Shown here in pieces: positions 55,652-64,000 of a DNA stretch of 64,000 bases. Source of the DNA: Escherichia coli (GTDB lineage Bacteria > Pseudomonadota > Gammaproteobacteria > Enterobacterales > Enterobacteriaceae). Under the pieces are notes generated by a model. That model was not told the DNA's origin. It did not search any database and saw nothing but the letters and a program-made list of their open reading frames with translations. The position numbers and the translations under genes were made by a program. Position 1 is the first letter of the stretch. The number at the start of each line of letters is the position of its first letter. The stretch lies in contig NZ_AP027764.1 of the NCBI RefSeq assembly GCF_036503815.1, forward strand, positions 1,674,001 to 1,738,000, in the 5' to 3' direction.

Positions 55652-57412
55652 TTAACCGCGTAATTCGTGTGCCCGACGAAAACGACCTTCGTAATCAAAC
55701 ACTTTTTCGCGCACTTGCCAGTACTGGCCTTTCATTCGTGCGACGACGAAATCCGGATGGCGCAGCAACGCTTGTTGGGCGAGGATATCAGCAGCGGTGA
55801 TCCAGCGCAGAGGGATGCCCGGTGTACGCGTATGCGGGCGGATAAAAAGCTGCTCGAAGGCGGAACGCTGGGCGGGCGTTTGCAGACGGAAACGCTCACT
55901 CACATCCGCGCCGTCTTCATCGTAATAGGTGATTTTCAGCCATTCGCCTTTCTCGTCGTGCCCATGCTGTAAAGACATGCCGCTACAGCGTAATACCAGC
56001 GCGTCTTTCAGTCGTAGCGCCGCTTTTAACATATCGTCCGGATCAACCAGAATGGTGTCACATTCGCGGCAGCGGCGGGCGGCTATATCATTTTCTGCGT
56101 TACATTGTGGGCAATTCTTAAAACGGAAGCGGAAGTCACACTGTTCGCGATGACCGTCGTCATCTTCAAACCATCCCTGACAACGACGACCAAAGTGTTC
56201 AATCAATGTCCCGTCAGCGGTCGTTTTCCCCCAAAAGGTGTTGGCAAAACCACAGGCAGGGCAGAAAACCTGTACCGGAACGTTGTCGCTTTTGCCCTTA
56301 GGTGTACCAACTTCCGGCGCGTAGAGATCGTGAGGATTACCCGCATAATCAAGAATTAAGCAATCAGTTTTGCCGGGAGCCAGACGCAGACCGCGCCCGA
56401 CAATTTGTTGGTAAAGACTCACTGATTCGGTAGGGCGCAGAATAGCGATAAGATCGACGTGCGGGGCGTCAAATCCGGTGGTCAGTACCGCGACGTTGAC
56501 CAGATAGCGAAAACGCTGGGCTTTAAAATCTTCAATTAATACATCGCGTTCAGCGCCTGGCGTGTCGCCGGTAATAAGTGCTGCATCCTCAGCGGGCAGC
56601 AAGCCGACAATCTCTTTTGCGTGTTCGACTGTCGCAGCGAAAATCATCACCCCTTTGCGCGTTGCGGCGAACTCCATAATCTGGCTGATGATGTGCGGGG
56701 TAATACGTTGCTGTTTTTTCAGCTCGCGGTTGAGATCGGCTTCGCTGAACAGCCCGTTACTCTGTGCCTGCAATCGGCTGAAATCGTATTGCACTACTGG
56801 CATATCCAGTCGTTCTGGCGGCGTCAGATAGCCGTGTTTAATCATATAACGCAGCGGCAGCTCATAAATACAGTCGCGGAAAAGGGCTTTCTCATCGCCG
56901 CGTACCATGCCGTGATAATGAAACTGATAAATCCAGCCTTTGCCCAACCGAAAAGGCGTGGCAGTCAGCCCTAACAGGCGTAAGCGGGGATTCACTTTTG
57001 TCAGGTGAGTGAGGATTTGCTGATATTGGCTTTCTTCATCGTCACCAATACGATGGCATTCATCGACAATCAACAGTGAAAATTCACCCTGAAAGGCATC
57101 AAGGTTACGGGCGACCGATTGCACGCTGCCAAATACTACTTTACCGTGGCTCTCTTTACGCTTCAGCCCGGCGGCAAAAATATCGGCTTCCAGCCCCAGC
57201 GCCTGATATTTTGCATGGTTTTGCGCCACCAGCTCTTTAACGTGTGCCAGCACCAGCACACGACCACGCGCCAGCCGCGCCAGTTCCGCTATCACCAGGC
57301 TTTTACCTGCACCGGTGGGCAGCACGATAACGGCAGGGGTTTTATGACGACGAAAATGGTTGAGCGTGGCATCCACGGCTTCTTGCTGATATGGACGGAG
57401 TGTAAAAATCAT
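55652..57412 (-). CDS. radD: RadD (YejH), superfamily 2 helicase-like DNA repair protein
   Basis: 586 residues. Walker A PTGAGKS (about 32-38), DEAH-type box VDECHRIGDDEE, motif VTTGFD-type (AVLTTGFDAPHVD) and QIVGRGLRLAPGK (helicase C). A C-terminal zinc-binding region has CPACGFAN, CPQCNAEND and CRECD cysteines. RadD is an ATPase that helps resolve recombination intermediates and supports survival after double-strand breaks. Divergent from rsuA. Confidence 0.96.
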   Translation of the reverse strand: MIFTLRPYQQEAVDATLNHFRRHKTPAVIVLPTGAGKSLVIAELARLARGRVLVLAHVKELVAQNHAKYQALGLEADIFAAGLKRKESHGKVVFGSVQSVARNLDAFQGEFSLLIVDECHRIGDDEESQYQQILTHLTKVNPRLRLLGLTATPFRLGKGWIYQFHYHGMVRGDEKALFRDCIYELPLRYMIKHGYLTPPERLDMPVVQYDFSRLQAQSNGLFSEADLNRELKKQQRITPHIISQIMEFAATRKGVMIFAATVEHAKEIVGLLPAEDAALITGDTPGAERDVLIEDFKAQRFRYLVNVAVLTTGFDAPHVDLIAILRPTESVSLYQQIVGRGLRLAPGKTDCLILDYAGNPHDLYAPEVGTPKGKSDNVPVQVFCPACGFANTFWGKTTADGTLIEHFGRRCQGWFEDDDGHREQCDFRFRFKNCPQCNAENDIAARRCRECDTILVDPDDMLKAALRLKDALVLRCSGMSLQHGHDEKGEWLKITYYDEDGADVSERFRLQTPAQRSAFEQLFIRPHTRTPGIPLRWITAADILAQQALLRHPDFVVARMKGQYWQVREKVFDYEGRFRRAHELRG

Positions 57413-57560
57413 GGTCTCGCGTAGGTAGATTATTCTGCTAATAGTATGCCATGGATCTTTTTCCCTTGAGGGATGTTATTAGACCGCTATACTGGGCAGA
57501 CAACAGTTCAGATTTTCGGGTCAATGCCCGACCTCCGTTTTTACAGGCAAAATCACACAC

Positions 57561-58256
57561 ATGCGACTTGATAAATTTATCGCACAGCAACTCGGCGTTA
57601 GCCGTGCTATTGCCGGGCGTGAAATCCGCGGCAATCGTGTCACCGTCGATGGCGAAATCGTCCGTAACGCAGCGTTCAAACTTCTACCTGAACATGAAGT
57701 CGCTTACGATGGCAATCCGCTGGCGCAGCAACACGGTCCACGTTACTTCATGCTCAATAAGCCTCAGGGCTATGTTTGCTCAACTGATGACCCGGATCAC
57801 CCAACGGTGCTCTATTTTCTTGATGAACCGGTAGCGTGGAAACTGCACGCCGCAGGGCGTCTGGATATCGATACCACCGGTCTGGTGCTGATGACTGATG
57901 ATGGTCAGTGGTCGCACCGCATTACTTCTCCGCGCCATCATTGCGAGAAGACCTATCTGGTGACGCTGGAATCACCCGTAGCTGACGATACGGCAGAGCA
58001 ATTTGCTAAAGGCGTGCAGCTGCATAACGAAAAAGATCTCACTAAGCCGGCGATGCTGGAAGTGATTACCCCAACGCAGGTTCGTCTGACCATCAGCGAA
58101 GGGCGTTATCATCAGGTGAAACGCATGTTCGCCGCCGTGGGTAACCACGTGGTTGAGCTGCATCGTGAACGTATTGGCGGCATTACGCTGGATGCTGATT
58201 TAGCCCCCGGTGAATATCGTCCGTTAACTGAAGAAGAAATTGCCAGCGTCGTCTAA
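57561..58256 (+). CDS. rsuA: RsuA, 16S rRNA pseudouridine-516 synthase
   Basis: 231 residues. An S4 RNA-binding domain at about 1-60 (MRLDKFIAQQLGVSRAIAGR) is followed by the RsuA/RluB/E/F pseudouridine synthase domain with catalytic Asp in AAGRLDIDTTGL and the conserved RYHQVKRMFAAVGNHV. Makes pseudouridine at position 516 of 16S rRNA. Followed 27 bp later by bcr, probably co-transcribed. Confidence 0.97.
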   Translation: MRLDKFIAQQLGVSRAIAGREIRGNRVTVDGEIVRNAAFKLLPEHEVAYDGNPLAQQHGPRYFMLNKPQGYVCSTDDPDHPTVLYFLDEPVAWKLHAAGRLDIDTTGLVLMTDDGQWSHRITSPRHHCEKTYLVTLESPVADDTAEQFAKGVQLHNEKDLTKPAMLEVITPTQVRLTISEGRYHQVKRMFAAVGNHVVELHRERIGGITLDADLAPGEYRPLTEEEIASVV

Positions 58257-58283
58257 CTTTTTAATGACTTTCAGGAGCCCGTT

Positions 58284-59474
58284 GTGACCACCCGACAGCA
58301 TTCGTCGTTTGCTATTGTTTTTATCCTTGGCCTGCTGGCCATGTTGATGCCGCTGTCGATTGATATGTATCTGCCCGCGCTACCGGTAATTTCAGCGCAA
58401 TTTGGCGTACCTGCGGGCAGTACGCAGATGACCCTCAGTACTTATATTCTGGGCTTTGCGTTGGGGCAGTTAATCTACGGGCCGATGGCAGACAGTTTCG
58501 GGCGTAAGCCGGTGGTTCTTGGCGGTACGCTGGTGTTTGCCGCCGCCGCGGTGGCGTGTGCGTTGGCACAAACCATCGATCAGCTGATTGTGATGCGTTT
58601 CTTCCACGGTCTGGCTGCGGCTGCGGCCAGCGTGGTCATTAACGCCCTGATGCGCGATATCTACCCGAAAGAAGAGTTCTCGCGGATGATGTCGTTTGTC
58701 ATGCTGGTGACCACTATTGCACCGTTGATGGCACCGATTGTCGGCGGCTGGGTGCTGGTATGGTTAAGCTGGCATTACATCTTCTGGATCCTGGCATTGG
58801 CGGCGATTCTGGCTTCGGCAATGATTTTCTTCCTGATTAAAGAAACGTTGCCGCCAGAGCGCCGTCAGCCATTTCACATTCGTACCACTATTGGTAACTT
58901 TGCGGCACTGTTCCGCCATAAGCGTGTCCTGAGTTATATGCTGGCCAGCGGTTTCAGCTTTGCCGGAATGTTCTCGTTCCTGAGCGCCGGACCGTTTGTC
59001 TACATTGAAATTAACCACGTCGCGCCGGAAAACTTTGGTTATTACTTTGCGCTAAACATTGTTTTCCTGTTCGTGATGACCATCTTTAACAGTCGCTTCG
59101 TCCGCCGTATTGGCGCGTTAAATATGTTCCGCTCGGGGTTGTGGATACAGTTTATTATGGCGGCGTGGATGGTCATCAGTGCGCTGCTGGGGCTGGGATT
59201 CTGGTCGCTGGTAGTTGGCGTTGCGGCGTTTGTGGGCTGCGTGTCGATGGTGTCATCTAATGCGATGGCGGTCATTCTTGATGAGTTTCCCCATATGGCG
59301 GGAACGGCATCTTCGCTGGCAGGAACCTTCCGTTTTGGCATAGGGGCAATTGTTGGCGCATTGCTTTCTCTTGCGACCTTTAACTCTGCATGGCCGATGA
59401 TTTGGTCAATTGCATTCTGCGCAACCAGCTCCATTCTCTTCTGTCTGTACGCCAGTCGGCCGAAAAAACGGTGA
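58284..59474 (+). CDS. bcr: Bcr, MFS multidrug efflux protein (bicyclomycin resistance)
   Basis: 396 residues with twelve predicted transmembrane helices, DHA1 family. The MFS motif between helices 2 and 3 reads GPMADSFGRKPV. Exports bicyclomycin, sulfonamide-type drugs and dipeptides. GTG start at 58284 with AGGAG upstream. Confidence 0.97.
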   Translation: MTTRQHSSFAIVFILGLLAMLMPLSIDMYLPALPVISAQFGVPAGSTQMTLSTYILGFALGQLIYGPMADSFGRKPVVLGGTLVFAAAAVACALAQTIDQLIVMRFFHGLAAAAASVVINALMRDIYPKEEFSRMMSFVMLVTTIAPLMAPIVGGWVLVWLSWHYIFWILALAAILASAMIFFLIKETLPPERRQPFHIRTTIGNFAALFRHKRVLSYMLASGFSFAGMFSFLSAGPFVYIEINHVAPENFGYYFALNIVFLFVMTIFNSRFVRRIGALNMFRSGLWIQFIMAAWMVISALLGLGFWSLVVGVAAFVGCVSMVSSNAMAVILDEFPHMAGTASSLAGTFRFGIGAIVGALLSLATFNSAWPMIWSIAFCATSSILFCLYASRPKKR

Positions 59475-59806
59475 TCTATTGCACAACGAGGAAGCTAAAA
59501 GGCTTCCTTTGTTGATGCATGTCAACCACAAATCCATCATTCCCCCGACATATGTTTATTTTATGTAAAATCAATTTATGTAAAAAGTCACATCATTGTA
59601 GTTAAAAAGGTTGAGTTAGATCGCAGAAACGGGTACATATAGCCCCGCAAACGTGACCACGCCCGCAGATATTATTTAAATCAGAGCCATAGAGGCCACG
59701 CTGGCGAGGCATCAATCTTTACGATCTGTATAAAGACGGATTGTTGATGATGTGTTAAAATTGATGTAAACAAATTGTGAAGTAAATGTGCTTCCGGGGA
59801 AAATAA
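59475..59806. other. Region between bcr and yejG, with bcr terminator hairpin
   Basis: 332 bp. The probable bcr terminator is AGGAAGC / GCTTCCT (59489-59495, 59502-59508) followed by TTGTTG. The rest is AT-rich and must contain the yejG promoter; no gene is evident. Confidence 0.6.
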
Positions 59807-60151
59807 GTGACTTCATTACAACTCTCAATCGTCCATCGACTGCCGCAGAACTATCGCTGGTCTGCTGGTTTCGCAGGTTCGAAGGTTGAACCGATTCCGC
59901 AAAATGGACCGTGCGGTGACAACAGCCTGGTGGCGCTTAAATTGCTTAGCCCGGATGGTGATAATGCATGGTCGGTGATGTACAAACTAAGCCAGGCGTT
60001 AAGCGACATCGAAGTTCCATGCTCGGTACTGGAGTGTGAAGGTGAGCCGTGCCTGTTTGTAAATCGCCAGGACGAGTTTGCTGCAACATGCCGATTGAAA
60101 AATTTTGGTGTGGCAATTGCCGAACCCTTCTCAAACTACAATCCTTTTTAA
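59807..60151 (+). CDS. yejG: YejG, uncharacterised conserved protein
   Basis: 114 residues, GTG start ([20 protein letters not shown]). No signal peptide or membrane segment; five cysteines (for example [24 protein letters not shown]), which could hint at metal or redox chemistry. Conserved in enterobacteria without assigned function. Convergent with yejF, 3 bp apart. Confidence 0.92.
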
Positions 60152-60154
60152 GCG

Positions 60155-61744
60155 TCAGCTCAACGCCAGTAGCTGACGCGTATACTCCTGCTGCGGTGCG
60201 GCAAACACGCGCGCGCACGGTCCTTGTTCCACTACTTCCCCTTGTCGCAATACGATAACCTGATGACATAACGCGCGGACAACGTGCAAATCGTGACTGA
60301 TAAACAAATAGGCCAATTGATGCTTTTGTTGCAATGATTTCAATAGCGTCAATATTTGCGCCTGTACCGTTTTGTCGAGCGATGATGTTGGTTCATCAAG
60401 AATGATCAGCGAGGGCTTAAGAATTAACGCCCTGGCAATCGCAATACGTTGCCGCTGACCACCAGAGAACTCCGCCGGATAACGGTGGCGTGTTTCAGGA
60501 TCTAATCCCACTTCATGCATCACGGCTATCACTTGTTGTTCGCGTTGCACGGCAGAAAGCATCGGCTGGTGAACCCGTAAACCTTCCTCGATAATTTGCA
60601 AAACGTTGAGTCGTGGGTTGAGCGAGGAGTTAGGATCCTGAAATACCACCTGAATGCGATGGCGAATAGGTAATAGCTGACGGCGGTTTAAATTTTGCAA
60701 TGGCTGACCGTCAAAAATGATGCTGCCCTGAGAGTTAATCAGTCGCAGCAGCGCCAGTCCCGTCGTGCTTTTCCCGGAACCGGACTCGCCCACTAAACCC
60801 AGTGTTTCACCCGCCCGTAGCGTAAAACTGATGTTTTTCACCACCACATTATGATCCACAATGCGCTTCAAAATCCCTTTGCGAATGGGGAAGGCAACCT
60901 GAAGCTGTTCAACATCTAGCAACGTTGAGGCAGGTTCTGGCAATGGGACCGGGTCGCCTGATGGTTCACTGTTGAGTAGCTTTTGTGTGTAAGGATGAGT
61001 GGGTGAGGCAAATAGCGTTGCAGCGTTATTTTGCTCGACACAGCGACCGTTTTGCATTACCGCCACGCGGTGAGCCAGTTTTCTGACAATACTGAGGTTA
61101 TGAGTAATAAACAGCATGCCCATATTCAGCTCGCCTTGCAGTTCGCGCAACAGCTGTAAAATCTGCGCCTGGACAGAGACGTCCAGCGCGGTGGTCGGTT
61201 CATCGGCAATTAATAATTCCGGTCGCGTTAACAGCGCCATCGCAATCATCACCCGCTGGCGTTCGCCGCCGGAGAGCTGATGCGGATAATCTGTCAGCCG
61301 TTTTGCCGCCTGGCGGATACCGACGCGATCAAGGCAGTTAAGAATTTCGCCACGAGCCGCTTCCCGACGCATTCCGCGGTGGAGTGAAAGCACTTCATAA
61401 AGCTGTTTTTCCAGGGTATGCAATGGATTTAACGACACCATCGGTTCCTGAAAAATCATGGCAATCTTATTACCGCGTACACCGCGTAACGTTTGATCGC
61501 TGGCATGAAGCAGCGATTCGCCATGAAAACGAATATCGCCGGAGAGATATTCAACCGGCGGGGAAGGGAGCAGGCGTAAAATTGACAGCGCGGTAACGCT
61601 CTTACCTGAACCAGACTCACCCACCAGCGCCAGCGTTTCGCCAGCCTCAATCTGTAGTGAAACATCATTGACTACTGTGCGTACGGTTTGCTGATGGCGA
61701 AAACCCACCGACAAATTTTCAATCGCTAACAGAGTTTGCGTCAT
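60155..61744 (-). CDS. yejF: YejF, double ATPase of the YejABEF peptide transporter
   Basis: 529 residues with two fused ABC ATPase domains. First: Walker A GESGSGKS (about 40), signature LSGGERQR, Walker B LLIADEPT. Second: GESGSGKST, FSGGQRQR, LIILDEPT. It powers uptake of peptides, including the antibiotic microcin C. Start ATG 61744; the open frame 16 codons upstream overlaps yejE and is not used. Confidence 0.97.
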   Translation of the reverse strand: MTQTLLAIENLSVGFRHQQTVRTVVNDVSLQIEAGETLALVGESGSGKSVTALSILRLLPSPPVEYLSGDIRFHGESLLHASDQTLRGVRGNKIAMIFQEPMVSLNPLHTLEKQLYEVLSLHRGMRREAARGEILNCLDRVGIRQAAKRLTDYPHQLSGGERQRVMIAMALLTRPELLIADEPTTALDVSVQAQILQLLRELQGELNMGMLFITHNLSIVRKLAHRVAVMQNGRCVEQNNAATLFASPTHPYTQKLLNSEPSGDPVPLPEPASTLLDVEQLQVAFPIRKGILKRIVDHNVVVKNISFTLRAGETLGLVGESGSGKSTTGLALLRLINSQGSIIFDGQPLQNLNRRQLLPIRHRIQVVFQDPNSSLNPRLNVLQIIEEGLRVHQPMLSAVQREQQVIAVMHEVGLDPETRHRYPAEFSGGQRQRIAIARALILKPSLIILDEPTSSLDKTVQAQILTLLKSLQQKHQLAYLFISHDLHVVRALCHQVIVLRQGEVVEQGPCARVFAAPQQEYTRQLLALS

Positions 61745-61745
61745 G

Positions 61746-62771
61746 CTACACCGCCTTATTAGGATCAAATGCGTCGCGGACGGCTTCACCAATAAAGATC
61801 AGCAAAGACAACAATATCGCCACCGACAAGAAGGCGGTGATCCCAAGCCACGGGGCCTGAAGGTTATTTTTCCCTTGTAACAGCAGTTCGCCGAGTGACG
61901 GTGAACCGAGCGGCAGACCGAAGCCGAGGAAATCGAGTGAGGTCAGGGTGGTGATCGAACTACATAAAATAAACGGTAAAAAGGTGAGGGTAGCGACCAT
62001 GGCATTTGGCAACATATGACGCAGGATGATACTGCGATCGCTGACGCCAAGCGCCTGCGCCGCACGGATGTAGTCGAAATTACGGGTACGTAAAAACTCC
62101 GCCCGCACCACGCCGACCAGACTCATCCAGCCAAACAAGACGGTAATTGCCAAGAGCCACCAGAAGTTAGGCTGTACGACGCTGGAAAGTAAAATAATCA
62201 AAAACAGCGTCGGCATCCCCGACCATACTTCAATAAAACGTTGCCCCCAGAGATCGACTTTACCGCCGTAATAGCCTTGTAGCGCCCCCGCCAACACGCC
62301 CATCACGCTGGAGCAGAGGGTCAGCATCAGGCCAAACAGAACTGAGATCCGCGTGCCATAGAGAATGCGCGCCAGCACATCGCCGCCATTGGCATCCGTT
62401 CCCAGCCAGTTTTGCCGGGAGGGTGGAGAAGGGAAGGGCTTATCGGTAGCAAAGTTGATACTGGTAGCACCAAAGCGAATCGGTGCCCACAGTACCCAGC
62501 CTTTATCTTCCAACCGCTGTTTCAGCCACGGGTCCTGATAATCAGCCTGGCTTGCCAGCGGACCGCCAAAATCGCTTTCGCTGTAGTTTTTCAACAACGG
62601 GAAATACCAACTGCCGTCATAACGTACCAGCAACGGTTTATCGTTGGCGATAAGTTCAGAACACAAACTCAAACCAAATAAGACGAGGAAAATCCATAAC
62701 GACCAGTAGCCGCGACGGTTATGACGAAAACGCGCCCAACGGGCCTGATTGACGGGGCTGAGTCGCGACAT
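61746..62771 (-). CDS. yejE: YejE, permease of the YejABEF transporter
   Basis: 341 residues. An N-terminal helix (WSLWIFLVLFGLSLCSELI) and a periplasmic insert are followed by a five-helix BPD_transp_1 domain with the EAA loop (EFLRTRNFDYIRAAQALG). Pairs with YejB to form the channel. 1 bp between it and yejF; overlaps the yejB stop by 1 bp. Confidence 0.97.
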   Translation of the reverse strand: MSRLSPVNQARWARFRHNRRGYWSLWIFLVLFGLSLCSELIANDKPLLVRYDGSWYFPLLKNYSESDFGGPLASQADYQDPWLKQRLEDKGWVLWAPIRFGATSINFATDKPFPSPPSRQNWLGTDANGGDVLARILYGTRISVLFGLMLTLCSSVMGVLAGALQGYYGGKVDLWGQRFIEVWSGMPTLFLIILLSSVVQPNFWWLLAITVLFGWMSLVGVVRAEFLRTRNFDYIRAAQALGVSDRSIILRHMLPNAMVATLTFLPFILCSSITTLTSLDFLGFGLPLGSPSLGELLLQGKNNLQAPWLGITAFLSVAILLSLLIFIGEAVRDAFDPNKAV

Positions 62772-63865
62772 TAACGTCCCTCAAAATCTATACGCGGATC
62801 GACCAGCGTATAGCTGATATCACTGACAATATTCAGCAGCAGGCCAATCAGGGTGAAAATATACAAGGTACCAAACATTACAGGATAATCGCGCGAGACG
62901 GTCGCTTCGTAGCCCAGTAAGCCAAGACCATTGAGTGAAAACATCACCTCAATCAGCAGCGAGCCGGTAAAAAACATGCTGATAAACGTCGCCGGAAAAC
63001 CGGCAATCACCAGCAGCATGGCGTTGCGGAACACATGTTTCCAGAGAATATTTTTTTCACTTACCCCTTTCGCACGGGCGGTCACCACGTATTGCTTGCG
63101 CACTTCATCAAGGAATGAGTTTTTTGTCAGCATGGTCAGCGCAGCAAAGCCGCCAATCACCGTCGCCAGCACCGGCAGCGTGATATGCCACAGATAATCG
63201 GTGATTTTCTGATACCACGGCAGCGAATCAAAGTTAGCGGAAACCAGGCCGCGCAGAGGGAACAGGTCGAAATAGCTGCCGCCCGCGAAGAAGACAATCA
63301 GCAGGATGGCAAACAAAAAGGCCGGAATGGCGTAGCCGATGATGATAAATGCGCTACTCCAGACGTCAAAGCGGCTACCATTATAAACAGCTTTACGAAT
63401 GCCTAACGGAATCGACACCAGATAGATAATCAGCGTGCTCCACAATCCGAGGGTGATGGAAACCGGCAGACTGTCTTTAATCAGCGTCAGCACCGAGGCG
63501 CTGCGAAACAGGCTATCGCCAAAATCAAAGCGGATGTAGTCCCAGAGCATTTTGAAGTAACGTTCGTGGATCGGCTTATCAAAACCGTAGCGATGAGTGA
63601 TCTCGGCGATCACTTCTGGATCTAATCCGCGTCCGCCACGGTAATTACTGTCGCTGATATTGCCGACGCCCGTTTGTGCATGGCTGGCACGAACACCTTC
63701 ACCGCCAGCGCCGGGTAATACTCCGGCATTACCAAACTCAATGGCGGCGATGGCCTGGTCGACCGGACCGCCAGGCGCAATTTGCACGATGAAAAAGTTG
63801 ATAGTGATAATCGCCCATAACGTTGGGATCACCAGCAACAGACGGCGAATCAGATAAGCGCCCAT
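62771..63865 (-). CDS. yejB: YejB, permease of the YejABEF transporter
   Basis: 364 residues, DppB/OppB-type permease with about six helices. N-terminal [23 protein letters not shown] loop [20 protein letters not shown]. Contains an unusually long periplasmic insert after the first helix (about 35-110). Part of yejABEF. Confidence 0.97.
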
Positions 63866-64000
63866 CTACTCTCCCTGTTGTCTGGCTGACGGCAGTTTCG
63901 TCGCTTTATTAACGTCATACCACCAGGTATCGATACCCAGGCTGTAAACAGGGCGCACTGCGGGTTGAGAGAATTTATCCCACCAGGCGAGACGGTCTTC
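63866..64000 (-). CDS. yejA: YejA, periplasmic peptide-binding protein (C-terminal fragment)
   Basis: Only the last 44 codons are in the window (ending [20 protein letters not shown], stop TAG 63866-63868). The tail matches the solute-binding protein of the microcin C/oligopeptide transporter. The gene continues past the right edge and its stop touches the yejB start. Confidence 0.9.

Overview
The window is a chromosomal segment of Escherichia coli (a Shigella genome would look the same here). Nearly every gene has the length, order and sequence I know from the K-12 region around nrdAB-gyrA-rcs-ompC-nap-ccm-yej. It is written in the opposite sense to the usual K-12 map. Base composition and codon use are typical of the core genome except in the two autotransporter loci (yfaL, yejO).

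Layout. 1-5100: nrdB (cut by the window edge) and nrdA with their NrdR/DnaA control region, then a decayed remnant of the autotransporter gene yfaL. 5100-18050: ubiG, gyrA, and the five-gene yfaA-T-S-Q-P operon, built around a bacterial alpha-2-macroglobulin. 18300-24700: the Rcs envelope-stress phosphorelay (rcsC, rcsB, rcsD). The K-12 ato operon (atoSC-atoDAEB), which normally lies between rcsC and yfaP, is absent. 25000-31200: the antisense RNA micF, porin ompC with variant loops, apbE, the ada-alkB alkylation-repair operon and the exporter yojI. 31400-34850: mqo, then a REP/BIME array of 113-bp units interrupted by an IS110-family element recognised as IS621. 34850-48800: ecotin, the small gene yojO, and the periplasmic nitrate reductase operon napFDAGHBC running into the cytochrome c maturation operon ccmABCDEFGH, followed by their regulator narP. 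49000-64000: an intact autotransporter (yejO), a proline tRNA, yejM, yejL, yejK, rplY, radD, rsuA, bcr, yejG and the peptide ABC transporter yejFEB with the end of yejA.

How the genes work together. The nap and ccm operons are one functional unit: the ccm proteins attach heme to NapB and NapC, and NarP (encoded nearby) and FNR sites sit at the nap promoter. RcsC-RcsD-RcsB is a complete phosphorelay. ada-alkB repair methylated DNA. YejM monitors lipopolysaccharide synthesis.

The most unusual items are two. (1) IS621: its 5' non-coding end folds into a guide ('bridge') RNA, and the guide segments, the donor ends, the CT core and the REP target can all be read directly in this sequence. This system was described only recently. 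(2) The yfa operon, whose 'domain of unknown function' proteins show motifs of cell-wall enzymes: NlpC/P60-like in YfaT, and SxxK, SpoIID-like and HExxH in YfaQ. This suggests an undescribed envelope-defence or repair system around the alpha-2-macroglobulin YfaS.
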